Source: Vittaforma corneae ATCC 50505 (lineage: Eukaryota; Microsporidia; Nosematidae). Taken from it: DNA of 62,617 nucleotides. Of the stretch, positions 30,701 through 39,819 are shown piece after piece. Below the pieces are notes generated by a model. That model made no database searches and was not told the DNA's origin. It saw nothing but the letters and a program-made list of their open reading frames with translations. Position 1 is the stretch's first letter. Each line of letters begins with the position of its first letter. The position numbers were made by a program, and so were the translations under genes. The stretch spans positions 1 through 62,617 of the forward strand of contig NW_006889854.1 in NCBI RefSeq assembly GCF_000231115.1, in the 5' to 3' direction.

Positions 30701-31792
30701 AGAATCAGAACTGGAGTCAAAAATAGATGATAATCGGCTTGCAGACCCAGAAGTTATGAAAACCAGAGTCTTTAAGGGACGACTTGTGACCATTCTGACC
30801 GACTCGTTCAAGAAGATACTTTCTGAATGCAGTCCCTTACGATATTCCATTGTCTCCCAAGTATTCCTGGAAATACCGTCATTCATCTTTAGCACTCTTG
30901 AAATTGCAAGCCTCTCTGAATACCTTAAAAAATACGTGGAAATGCCAGAACCCTTCCGAACAAATGCAATAGACTGCTTTATCAAGACATGCGGGAGTTC
31001 CAAGCAGTTTTCGTTCTGCCTAGAAACTCTTTCGTCCTGGCTGTCTGAGAATTCAAAGGAGACGTCACTGAGTCTAATATCAAAGATTGGCGAAAATCTA
31101 CAGAGAGGAGATTTCTCAAAGCTGACGGGCTTGAACAACTTCCTCGATTATTCTCTCCAGTTTTGCAAATCAGATGATTTCCTAGACCTGTCCTGAACTT
31201 AATTGCTAAGTGCGAGTGCTCTTTTGATGCTCCTACCGTCAAAAAACTGATAAAGTTTTCACAAATATTTATTGATGGGCAAATGGAAGTTCCATATACA
31301 GCCACCCGGGAAGAGACACTTGCAAGTTACATAGCTTTTATCACCAACATTGTCAACCAGCACACAGTAAGTTATAAAAAGGCAAACTACCTCAAAACCA
31401 GCAATGACCATCAAAGTGGAGAATCTTTGCTTGTACAGCCATTCCTTAGTATGCTAGTTTGCATCACAAGAAAAAGAGTGGCATACTTAAAGCTAAAGTT
31501 CAAGTGCTTTGAGATTCTGTTTCATGGTTATTCTTTCTCAAGGGATGTGTTGAAAGAGGAACTTAAAAGAATCTTTTCCAGCCTTGCAAGCACTTTTCTG
31601 AGACAGGGATTAGGCATGTCTTCGTACTCAATCATGGAACTGTACCATATCTTACAGTTGTTGATAGACTTTAATAATACGGAGTTGATTAATGACCTGA
31701 AGCTTGAGCTGACTGGGCTGCTTCTAATTAGAGACAACAAAACTGTGGATTACGTTAGAATATTGCTGAAAAAGATGTTTACATCCAAATAA
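27741..31792 (+). CDS. MON2: MON2-like endosome-Golgi scaffold protein, one apparent frameshift
   Basis: A large helical-repeat protein, about 1,350 residues when two frames are joined (27741-31196 and a second open from about 31170 to 31792). The N-terminal region resembles Mon2 and Sec7/BIG relatives: FKVKILQMSFYFVRFDLTFEMCFKLL, broken by turns, and later a segment with KHPEFATFLKDYFIECCLVIFS. Mon2 scaffolds Dop1 and Neo1 in endosome-to-Golgi recycling. Added T at the TTT run 31178-31180 gives a clean join (DDFPRPVLNLIAK). The start follows TTATACCC; a TTG extension upstream is rejected. A Lys-rich low-complexity insertion lies near 30580-30660. Family assignment rests on the N-terminal third. 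Confidence 0.55.
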
Positions 31793-32079
31793 ATAGACAC
31801 CATATAAGGTACCGTGCAACCATGCTCGTTGATTTGAAGATAGTTTAATCTGTGTCCTATACATGTTACTTTAAAATTTTTAAAAAATTTTATCCTGTCT
31901 CTTGAGAGTGCTGTCTTTTTGTGGAGAGAGCGTAGTTAGAGATCTACATTTTATTCTAACGGTTTTACTATATATAACTCCAAGTATACTTGCACTTGAC
32001 GTGCAATCAATGTTTCAAATAATATTTAATCAGAATAACTACACCAAGATGCATACAGCTTGTAGTATTTTAAAAGATT

Positions 32080-32730
32080 TTATTTCTTGCCTAGCTTTCC
32101 CAGCACGCTGCTCATCATTGAATTTAGCTCATCGGCTGATTTATCCTTTACAAAATTTTGAACCATGTCTTGCAAACTCTTATTTTTCAACAGCGAGTCC
32201 ATTGTTGATGTATCAAAAGACCCAAGCGGACTGTTCTTCACCAGGTTGCTCTTCATTTCGAGAAGAGCACTGTTTTCAGGCTCAAATGCAAGGCCCTTCT
32301 CAATGTACCCACTTGCCTTGGCTCGATCAGTCTCTGTATATATAATTGCCAGTCTTATGTAGAATTTTACGAACTTTGGCTCAATTTCTATGCCCAATAG
32401 GCAGTCCTCAATGGCCCTATCTATCTGATCAAGTTTCATAAAGACCAAGGCTCTATTCGAGTAAACTAAGTAATTGGTTATGTCGTGTTCGAGCGCCTTG
32501 TTGTACATTTCCAAAGATTCGTCCAGCCTTCCTTCTCTAAAAAGATCATTTCCTCTATTTTTCATCTCTTCAGACTGGGCTTTCTCTTCGGGAGCAGCTA
32601 TTCTGCTTTTCAACTCCAACTTCTTCAAAATAAATGATACCGTTTGCATATCTTCTTTGGAAATTGCCTCTTTGTTTTCTTCAAAGAATTGTTTTACATT
32701 CTTTAGTTTGTCTATGACTGTGTCTGCCAT
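32080..32730 (-). CDS. SGT2: SGT2/SGTA-like TPR co-chaperone
   Basis: 216 residues. A short N-terminal helical segment is followed by three tetratricopeptide repeats (about residues 52-155): SEEMKNRGNDLFREGRLDES, NYLVYSNRALVFMKLDQIDRA and FVKFYIRLAIIYTETDRAKA. A C-terminal Met/Leu-rich part then follows (LQDMVQNFVK). This is the SGT2 order; SGT2 hands tail-anchored proteins to the GET pathway and binds Hsp70/Hsp90 tails. It lacks the glutamine-rich end of larger homologues. The ATG at 32730 follows AAAATTTTATCCCTGAA, with both start signals. Carboxylate-clamp residues (Lys/Asn of NRGN, NRA.) look kept, although the Hsp70 here ends EEVN. Confidence 0.7.
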   Translation of the reverse strand: MADTVIDKLKNVKQFFEENKEAISKEDMQTVSFILKKLELKSRIAAPEEKAQSEEMKNRGNDLFREGRLDESLEMYNKALEHDITNYLVYSNRALVFMKLDQIDRAIEDCLLGIEIEPKFVKFYIRLAIIYTETDRAKASGYIEKGLAFEPENSALLEMKSNLVKNSPLGSFDTSTMDSLLKNKSLQDMVQNFVKDKSADELNSMMSSVLGKLGKK

Positions 32731-32873
32731 TTCAGGGATAAAATTTTTATGGAACAAAGGACTGGATGCTTGTAATTGGGCCATCTGCATTGAAAATATA
32801 GCACTTTTCTTGTGAGTAATTTCTTTTCCCCGTGAAAGTCCGTTGCTATATTTTGCAAAAATAAAGGAGGCCT

Positions 32874-34100
32874 ATGAGCAGATTTGGATGGGCTTCGTTC
32901 TTCTCGAAGTTTGTGGTAGATCCTGCAGATAACCAGTTCACATTGCAATATGTCACCGTTGTCGGTGTTATGATGCAGTACATTTCATTCATTTCAGCCA
33001 TAATTTACGAATGGGTATTTTCAATCTCCCACTCCACTGAGATTTCAAAAAGTTTGAATGAACTTGGCTTGCTGGCTGATAAGCATAGAGAATGTGTCAA
33101 ATCTTATCCATATACTGTTTGTATTATTTTTGCAGCGATGATAATAGAGATGAGCTCTCTTTACATTTTAGATAGAGTCGTTAAATCTATTACCACTGAC
33201 GGAGCTTTCGTGCTGGAAATCATCTACATCTTTTTGACCGAATCACTGGCATTATCAACAGGCAAGTTAGTAAGAACTAAGCCCATTGTAAATATTTCCA
33301 ATCCATCTGTGTTTCCCCAGCTGTCGTTGGATATAACCGATGATTTTATTCTTATTTTTGTGACAGTCTATATTCCAATATTGCTTAAAATGAGGCCATT
33401 TGTCCAAGCGGCATTCCTGGCAGAAGTACTAAAAATACTTGCAGATTTTTCCATTCTTATCTTCCTAAACAATGAAGATGTGATTGCGCCGAAGAAGAGT
33501 GCTGTATTTCTGGATTGGGAGCCACTTGGCGAAGATCTTACAAAGCAGCTACTGAATCTATTTTCAAAGGTAGAATTTAATAAAGATAACTGTAGAGTTA
33601 TCTTCTCATTGGAGAAGTACATCAATCTCAGCTCTAGGACTATTGAAATACCGCCCGAAGCACTGCACTTCTATGGCAAAGACGCTTTGGTAGGATACGT
33701 AGCCTTTGTCTTGGCGGAAATAGAGAATGGAACCACACAAACACTTATAAGCGCCACGATTATGTCGAGGATTGCCATCATTGTAGTACTATCACTACTA
33801 GTTCGTAAAGCTCTAACTCTGGAAAAACCGCTTCTTGAAATTATCAAAGCTGTTAGGATTGCCAGAATCTTGGAGTTTTCCCTAAATTTACTAGTTAATA
33901 TTATATCAAGGAGATTAGAGCTTGCTTGCGACAGATTTGTTGTAGACCAGGGACTGAAGGACAATCTTCTGGAATATATTAAAAAGATAGACCAAGACCC
34001 CGAGATAGAATTTAGTTCATATTTTACAGAAGCGATGACTATATTTTCACAAAGGAACTGCTTGAAGGATCGAATGCATACAATACTGCAGTTGCAATAG
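32874..34100 (+). CDS. STE24: STE24-like CAAX protease homologue with the zinc site lost
   Basis: 408 residues with about seven hydrophobic segments, the M48A membrane protease layout. The C-terminal third follows Ste24/ZMPSTE24: a FYGKDALVGYVAFVLAE segment where the family has its FYGF..N and the HExxH helix, then ISRRLELACDRFVVDQG (345-360) matching the SRRxExxAD element, and a terminal helix where others have HPP..ER. At the HExxH position the sequence reads AEIEN (281-285), so both zinc His are gone, as is the HPP His. The third-ligand Glu349 and Asp353 remain. The product is therefore probably not a metalloprotease. Ste24 normally trims CAAX proteins in the ER and clears blocked translocons. 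It shares a 143-base divergent promoter with the SGT2-like gene. Confidence 0.65.
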   Translation: MSRFGWASFFSKFVVDPADNQFTLQYVTVVGVMMQYISFISAIIYEWVFSISHSTEISKSLNELGLLADKHRECVKSYPYTVCIIFAAMIIEMSSLYILDRVVKSITTDGAFVLEIIYIFLTESLALSTGKLVRTKPIVNISNPSVFPQLSLDITDDFILIFVTVYIPILLKMRPFVQAAFLAEVLKILADFSILIFLNNEDVIAPKKSAVFLDWEPLGEDLTKQLLNLFSKVEFNKDNCRVIFSLEKYINLSSRTIEIPPEALHFYGKDALVGYVAFVLAEIENGTTQTLISATIMSRIAIIVVLSLLVRKALTLEKPLLEIIKAVRIARILEFSLNLLVNIISRRLELACDRFVVDQGLKDNLLEYIKKIDQDPEIEFSSYFTEAMTIFSQRNCLKDRMHTILQLQ

Positions 34101-34273
34101 TCTATTCTGTTCCACTTTATACTATAAATCGCAAACAACAGATTATTGACAAATAAACAAGATTTAATATTTGTGTGTTTGATCGTTTGTGACGTTGCAA
34201 TCCAAGACGTACTATAATGAAGTATTAAATGATGATTGTTTGCACATTAGCTGATGTAAAGTTCAAGCCACAT

Positions 34274-34948
34274 TCACCACCATCCATTTTTTTCATGCTG
34301 CAGAGCGTACTCAAAGAGTGTTTTGTAGTTGTGTTCCGAAATAAAAGTGAACACATTCATCTCGTTTATACTCAGAAGATATTTTTCATACTCGAAATCA
34401 GTGTCATTCAAGTGCCTGCAAGCCAACTTTGAATCTTCTATAAACAATAGCAAACCACTTTCCGTCAATTCGTTGATTAGCTGTGTGCCATAGATTTTGT
34501 TATCGCATTTAGTAAACTCCGAAAGGTCCTTTGGCTCAACAAGCTCCAAATTATTAACTTTGATCTTTCCTGTCTTAAAATCGGCAAACTTGTCAACCTT
34601 CATTAATTTTAATATTTCGTTATATCTTGCTTCGGTTAGTCTGTAGTTTCCTCTTTTCGAAGCAATAATCCTTGTGTTTTTGCAGAGAGCATCGCTGCTT
34701 TTGAACCCAAGAATGACTTCAGAATCGGTTCCAATAAAAGTTTTCAAGTCTGCCTCAAAGTTTTTGTCGTAAAAGGAGTTTTTGTAGAGAAAATCGTCCA
34801 AGAATACTTTTCTCGTCTTTTTGAAGTGGGCATGCTCACAGTCAACGACGTAAGGAACACATCCAATCGATGTTGTTATCACATAGTCTATTTTTGGTGC
34901 ATGCCGTTCATTCACTAAATTCTCGGACGGATTTTCTGAATTTAACAT
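34274..34948 (-). CDS. Truncated tRNA-guanine transglycosylase-like protein (QTRT2-like)
   Basis: 224 residues. The middle segment SKRGNYRLTEARYNEILKLM, followed by KFADFKTGKI, resembles the QTRT/TGT element where the enzyme family has GR..VT...F......D....L.DG. The C-terminal part (ACRHLNDTDFEYEKYLLSINEM, broken, then FTFISEHNYKTLFEYAL) resembles the TGT end with its zinc-binding helix and HN..Y motif. The CxCxxC zinc set is reduced to one Cys, and much of the TIM barrel is missing, so catalysis is unlikely. QTRT2 is the non-catalytic partner of QTRT1 in queuosine tRNA modification. The ATG at 34948 has TAGCCCTC about 25 bases upstream. Confidence is moderate; I may be seeing a distant or decayed relative. 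Confidence 0.4.
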   Translation of the reverse strand: MLNSENPSENLVNERHAPKIDYVITTSIGCVPYVVDCEHAHFKKTRKVFLDDFLYKNSFYDKNFEADLKTFIGTDSEVILGFKSSDALCKNTRIIASKRGNYRLTEARYNEILKLMKVDKFADFKTGKIKVNNLELVEPKDLSEFTKCDNKIYGTQLINELTESGLLLFIEDSKLACRHLNDTDFEYEKYLLSINEMNVFTFISEHNYKTLFEYALQHEKNGWW

Positions 34949-35105
34949 ATCTAAAAATGGTTGCTGAGGGCTAAAAACTAGACAAAAAGCAATACAGTAC
35001 TGGAAGATTATCAGCAAAACAAACACAATTAATAATACAAAAATAGGCGTGTAATAATGTGCGGTTTAATGTTGATAAATGCTTGCATCAGGACTGAGTG
35101 GCAGG

Positions 35106-35759
35106 CTACATTTGATTAAAGTCCTTAGGCTCAAAAAGTATCCTCCGTGGCGGCTTAAAAGTTATGTGAGTCTTTAAATGGATTATGTCATCCAGGAAGT
35201 CAAATCTTTTTCTCTTTCCAATACGTTCTACGCCTCGATTGTTAGGTTCAAAGTCATGAAGCTTGTGCTTTGTACTAAGCAATTCATCTTTCGTTAGAAT
35301 ATCATTCGGTGGCCTATTTTCGTGTAGATACATACATTCATTATTCTGGCAAGGAATATTCTTCAGATAGAAGCTGCAGTACTTTGTTGTCCCATAGGTG
35401 CATCGCAGTATTTTACCATCAAGCATACTCTCGTCAACTTCCTGAATGCACCATTTCGCCTCGTTGTCACTATTGAACGTTATATACGCACTGGCAGTAG
35501 ATTCAGCATTTTTAATTAGGTCACCCTGCAACACCTGCCCTTTAATACCAATAGCTGTGGGTTCTGCCGTACACCTAAATGGGTCGCAAAAGTGGGTCCT
35601 TTTGTTAATAATAATCTTCTTTATGCTTCCGAACTGTCCAAAAAACTCGTGCCTTTTTAACGCCTCCTCTTCAGCATATTTCTGAGGAATGCCAATTACA
35701 TACACTAAATTTCGTTGGACTACTCGTATGTTAAAGTAATCTAAGATCTGATTTTGCAT
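35106..35759 (-). CDS. NOT4: NOT4 (CNOT4) RRM protein lacking the RING domain
   Basis: 217 residues. The RRM begins RVVQRNLVYVIGIPQKYAEE and continues LKRHEFFGQFGSIKKIIINK, the diagnostic NOT4 sequence. The C3H1 zinc finger follows: TTKYCSFYLKNIPCQNNECMYLH. NOT4 belongs to the CCR4-NOT complex, where its N-terminal RING acts as an E3 ligase for stalled ribosomes. Here the protein starts next to the RRM. The ATG at 35759 follows GTCCCAGAC, and no RING Cys pattern is found in any frame upstream, so the RING appears to be absent rather than missed. The C-terminal disordered region is short and basic. Confidence 0.85.
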   Translation of the reverse strand: MQNQILDYFNIRVVQRNLVYVIGIPQKYAEEEALKRHEFFGQFGSIKKIIINKRTHFCDPFRCTAEPTAIGIKGQVLQGDLIKNAESTASAYITFNSDNEAKWCIQEVDESMLDGKILRCTYGTTKYCSFYLKNIPCQNNECMYLHENRPPNDILTKDELLSTKHKLHDFEPNNRGVERIGKRKRFDFLDDIIHLKTHITFKPPRRILFEPKDFNQM

Positions 35760-36336
35760 GTCTGGGACAAAACTTTTACAGGAATTAAACAGCAGATAAA
35801 ATTTATCAGACAAGAAAAGATGTGCGGAAAGGCACAGAACGTCTAGAAAAATAGAAAAGCAGGCTTGTTGCAGCACAAAGTCGGATCTGTGGCCAAGTTG
35901 TCTGTTATGTTACGGAGTTGTATAATTTCGAAGACTAGGCTCCAGTTGTGGAACCATGCTTAGTGTGACATAAGGCAAGGCTAGCCCATCTGGCTCACAA
36001 CTCCACTTTTGCAATGCGATACTGTTTCTAAGCAATAAAATAATTAAAACACCCACATGTATTAGAACTGGCCGCAAGTAGAGATAGCCAACTTTGGCGG
36101 ATATCACATCAATTCAATGGAGCCACAAGTAGAGGCAGAAACAACACCCACGATCAGTTTTACATAAGAATTAAAACTTAATAAAGCATAAAAAAAGCAT
36201 CAATTAAAAGCTTATTAAATATGCATATGGCATTTCAACCTGCAGCCCAGTCTAGCTTCAAACGTTGGGAAATACTGAAGATGCCTCACTGCATCGGTCA
36301 ATACAGTGCTTACTAATCAGTGTTCTGGACCCCTTA

Positions 36337-37038
36337 ATGTTTGGCATCTTCGACTACGACAGCGAACTACTTTTCAATCCTGAAGGAAGAATAAAGCAGT
36401 TGGAATTCATAAAAAAGACAACAGAGCTGGGAAATACAACTGTTGCGCTGTGCAACTCCAGAGTTGGAGTTTTGATTGCGCATGTTCCTAAAAGAACAAA
36501 GCTTGCTGAGCCCCAGCAGAAAGTGTTTGAAATAAACAACAAGACTCTTTTTACATTTTCAGGAATAACGAACGATGGGCTGTCTATTGTTCGATACTTG
36601 AAGAACCAAAGTGTATTCGAGAATGTCATAAAGGATAGGGATCTCCATCATCTTTACTGCTTTGATTCGCTCTGCTTTGATGCGGCACTCCGAACCATTT
36701 ACAGCTCAGACCGACTGTACGGTGTTGCTGGAATATTGATGACAGACTTCAATGGAATTAAGGTTGTGGAGTTTGAGCCAGTTGGCTACGTGCGCGAGGT
36801 AATTGGTGCTTCTATTGGAAACAAGTCACAGTCGTGTAGAACTATCTTGGAAGACGAGGCAGATGCCATAAAGAATGGACAGGAAAAAGACCTGATAAGC
36901 TTGGGATTGAGGGCATTGAAAAATGCATATCCGGATCCTGACGAACAGGCCCTGAAGCAGGAGGATATTTACATATACGTGATGGAAGAAAATAAAGGAA
37001 TCAGGATAGTTGATTCTGGGTTTGTTGAATTTGAGTAA
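36337..37038 (+). CDS. PRE5: 20S proteasome subunit alpha-6 (Pre5/PSMA1)
   Basis: 233 residues. The N-terminus MFGIFDYDSELLFNPEGRIK has the alpha-type D...FSP.GR..Q.E signature. YGVAGILMTDF and GYVREVIGASIGNKSQSCRT carry the alpha fold. The order MF..YD at the start, and the later GAS-IG-SQ segment, best match alpha-6; other alpha subunits are possible. Alpha subunits gate the chamber and are not catalytic. The ATG at 36337 follows ACCCCTTA; an in-frame TTG at 36265 would add 24 residues unlike the family and is rejected. The 36108-36336 spacer holds nothing I can name. Confidence 0.8.
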   Translation: MFGIFDYDSELLFNPEGRIKQLEFIKKTTELGNTTVALCNSRVGVLIAHVPKRTKLAEPQQKVFEINNKTLFTFSGITNDGLSIVRYLKNQSVFENVIKDRDLHHLYCFDSLCFDAALRTIYSSDRLYGVAGILMTDFNGIKVVEFEPVGYVREVIGASIGNKSQSCRTILEDEADAIKNGQEKDLISLGLRALKNAYPDPDEQALKQEDIYIYVMEENKGIRIVDSGFVEFE

Positions 37039-37243
37039 AATTTTAATTCGATATTGGAATATACGATATGCTTCTGAGGAAGCTATATATTTAAGAAGGG
37101 TCAGCACAATATCTCTTAAAGCGTTTATTATGTTACTAGAGTACAGCCCTCCTATGCGATATAAAATTTTTGCAAGCACGGGTTGGCATTTAGGGATGTT
37201 GAATTGTGTAATGGCAAGCTTTCCTGTTTTATCTTTGAATGTG

Positions 37244-38050
37244 CTAGTACGGCTCTTCTATCCCGTTAAGTATTATCTCCCAGCATTCTTCGCTTCCGAA
37301 TATTGAGTCGTGGTTATCGTTTTCAGTAATTTTCAAGTAACAGTTATTTGAGAGAATTGATAGCTGTATCGAATGATCGCAAGGTACAAGAGGATCCAGC
37401 TTGCCATGAAATAAATATATTTTGCATCGTATATTCCCGATATGCATTGCATTATTGTATTCAAAATCACCAGGAAGTAGTATTCGGATCGATGGAAACA
37501 GTCTCATCAGCATTCTATATATCCTAAAGTTCATCAGACAGTCAAAAAGAGTAGTAAAACTTGAGAAACAATAAACGTTTTCTGGGAAGAATTCGCACTC
37601 CTGGTCCACGAGATATCTACAATACTCAATGATTACACCGGTGCCCAATGAATGTCCAATAATGCTTATTTTCTCTGCTTCAAAGGTCTCCTTTAAATAT
37701 TTTATGGCTGCATCTAAGTCATAGTTGACGTTCTTAACGATAAACTCACCTGTTGAACCCCCAAACTCCCTGTAATCAATCATAAGAAAGCAAGCGTCCT
37801 TATCCTTGTGCTTTCTTAATTTGGCTAAATCTGCAGCATCAACCCTGTCAATGCCCTTTCCATGGCATACCACAAAGAACTTTGTCTTTGGAGTTACATC
37901 ATCAGCTTTGATTAGCAATCCCCAGATAGTCTGTTTATCTTGTGTGAGCAGTTTAATATTCTCTATGGATAGTCTTGAATAGTAACTCGGCGGTTTATTG
38001 GGAATTTTCAGAAATAGATCTTTTATTAGCTTCTTTATCCAAATTGCCAT
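37244..38050 (-). CDS. Alpha/beta hydrolase of the ABHD12/ABHD13 (Bem46-like) group
   Basis: 268 residues. An alpha/beta hydrolase fold with oxyanion-side VVCHGKG. The nucleophile elbow is GHSLG (Ser134). An acid Asp lies in LFHGKLDPLVP and a His in ENDNHDS, so the triad is complete. The FLMIDYREFGGSTGE segment is the Bem46/ABHD12 pattern (D.RG.G.S.G). Family members hydrolyse monoacylglycerols or lysophospholipids, often at membranes; there is a basic N-terminus but no long transmembrane helix. Substrate is not predictable. It is convergent with the proteasome gene. Confidence 0.75.
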   Translation of the reverse strand: MAIWIKKLIKDLFLKIPNKPPSYYSRLSIENIKLLTQDKQTIWGLLIKADDVTPKTKFFVVCHGKGIDRVDAADLAKLRKHKDKDACFLMIDYREFGGSTGEFIVKNVNYDLDAAIKYLKETFEAEKISIIGHSLGTGVIIEYCRYLVDQECEFFPENVYCFSSFTTLFDCLMNFRIYRMLMRLFPSIRILLPGDFEYNNAMHIGNIRCKIYLFHGKLDPLVPCDHSIQLSILSNNCYLKITENDNHDSIFGSEECWEIILNGIEEPY

Positions 38051-38361
38051 GAAAGAACCTTAGATATGCTTTATTTATGTTTTGTTCGACAAATAAGAAG
38101 TTTGTGTCAAACCATAATATTTGGATTGTTTTAGAACTCTATTAAAATATTTATTGAAAAGCATATGCACAGGCTCTCCATTCTTGGATATGATCTGCTA
38201 GTGCATACTAGATATCTCTTCTTTGGGTTTGTTGCTGACACTTAAAGTGATCCTTTGATTGATCAAAAATGAATAACAACAAATGCCACATCTGATCGAA
38301 GGCCCGTGGTGTTGATCCGCCATCAATGCATTTATATTCAAAAAAGTTTTCTCCCTTTACA

Positions 38362-39558
38362 ATGACCGAACAAAAAATCACACCATGGACAGTGGAGGCA
38401 GAAAAAGATGGTGAAAAGATGACTACAATCAACTACGACAAGATCATCAGCCAGTTTGGGTGTGAAAAATGCACGCAAGGCCTGTTTAGAGAATTCCAGG
38501 AAGCAACGGGAAAACCTCTGCATAGGTTTCTAAGGAGAGACTTAGCTTTTGCACACAGAGACTTTGAAAAAGTGATTGAATGTGCCAAAAAGAATGAAGA
38601 GTTTTTCATATACACAGGAAGAGGGCCATCTAGCGAGAGTATGCATTTGGGGCATGCCATGCCCTTCATATTCTGCAAGTATCTGCAGGATACTTTTGGG
38701 GCGCCGCTAGTCATTCAAATAACCGACGATGAAAAGTTTCTCTGCAAAAACATCACTCTTGATAACAGCAGAGAGTATGGAAGAAATAACATAAAAGACA
38801 TCATAGCATTTGGGTTTGATCCGGATCTAACGTATATCTTCTCAAACTTTGAGAGTTCCCATGTTTTTATGGAAAATATTTTGAAAACCTCCAAAAGTAT
38901 ATCACTGAATGAAGCAATGAAGGTGTTTGGATTTGATGAGTCAACAAACATAGGAATGATTGATTTTCCGTCCAAGCAGATAGCTGCAGGATTCTCCAGC
39001 TCCTATCCATTTTTAAAGAAAAACATGCTATGTCTCATTCCCTGTGCTGTTGATCAGGACCCCTTTTTTCGGCTGGCCAGAGACAAATGCAAAGCACTTG
39101 GTGAGCGCAAGCCGGCCTCTTTGTATCTGGGACTACTTCCCGATCTTCAGGGAACAAACAGGAAGATGAGTGCCTCGGATCAGAAGAGTGCTATTTTTCT
39201 GAATGACGGGCCTAATGATGTGGAAAACAAAATAAATAAGTTGGCATTCAGTGGAGGAAAGGAAACAGTCGAGGAGCACAGAAGGCTGGGTGGTGATCCT
39301 AGTATTGATGTTGCATATCAGTATTTGAGGTATTTTCTCGAAGATGATGAGGAGCTGCTAAGACTCAAGGAAGGCTATGAAAAGGGAGCGATATTGAGTG
39401 GAGAAATGAAGGCGTATTGCATAAGGGTTGTACAACAGTTCCTTGAAGAGTATCAAAGGAGACGATCTGAGGTTACTGATGAAGTTGTAGAGCAGTTTAA
39501 GAGTCTGGACAAATTCAAAGCCAACCTGAACGAGAAGCTTTCGAAATTTAAAATCTGA
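38362..39558 (+). CDS. WRS1: Tryptophanyl-tRNA synthetase, cytosolic
   Basis: 398 residues, a class I synthetase. The first signature is YTGRGPSSESMHLGHAMPF, whose MHLGH is the HIGH motif. The second signature, NRKMSASD, is KMSAS, as is usual for eukaryotic TrpRS. QITDDEKF, CAVDQDPFFRLARD and AFSGG..T.EEHR are TrpRS-specific elements. The N-terminal eukaryotic extension is short (TPWTVEAEKDGE retains the T.PW.V pattern). The ATG at 38362 follows CTCCCTTTACA; an earlier in-frame codon at 38326 is not used. All catalytic parts seem intact. Confidence 0.93.
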   Translation: MTEQKITPWTVEAEKDGEKMTTINYDKIISQFGCEKCTQGLFREFQEATGKPLHRFLRRDLAFAHRDFEKVIECAKKNEEFFIYTGRGPSSESMHLGHAMPFIFCKYLQDTFGAPLVIQITDDEKFLCKNITLDNSREYGRNNIKDIIAFGFDPDLTYIFSNFESSHVFMENILKTSKSISLNEAMKVFGFDESTNIGMIDFPSKQIAAGFSSSYPFLKKNMLCLIPCAVDQDPFFRLARDKCKALGERKPASLYLGLLPDLQGTNRKMSASDQKSAIFLNDGPNDVENKINKLAFSGGKETVEEHRRLGGDPSIDVAYQYLRYFLEDDEELLRLKEGYEKGAILSGEMKAYCIRVVQQFLEEYQRRRSEVTDEVVEQFKSLDKFKANLNEKLSKFKI

Positions 39559-39819
39559 GCAATTAAATTTCTGCGTGCATTCAAGGACTCTTGATGGTTT
39601 TTATTAGTAAAGAGCTTTAGCCTGTGCTGGGCTGGGCAACAAACACTTTTTCATTTTACCAGTAGTTAAACATAAAATATTAAAAATTAAAACGGCGATC
39701 TGTAAAGCGGGGTGGCTAATAAGTAATTTGCCACTTAAAACTACAGCAACCGGGTCATCCATCTAAAACACAAGACTTTAAGAAACTAACCCAATTCCAT
39801 AAAGATATGTACACTTTAT

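Noticed and set aside
30542..31138. 198-codon minus-strand frame inside the MON2-like gene
   Set aside because: Antisense shadow without start signal or recognisable motif.
31902..32345. 147-codon plus-strand frame
   Set aside because: Overlaps the SGT2-like gene on the other strand, and the remainder is low-information sequence.
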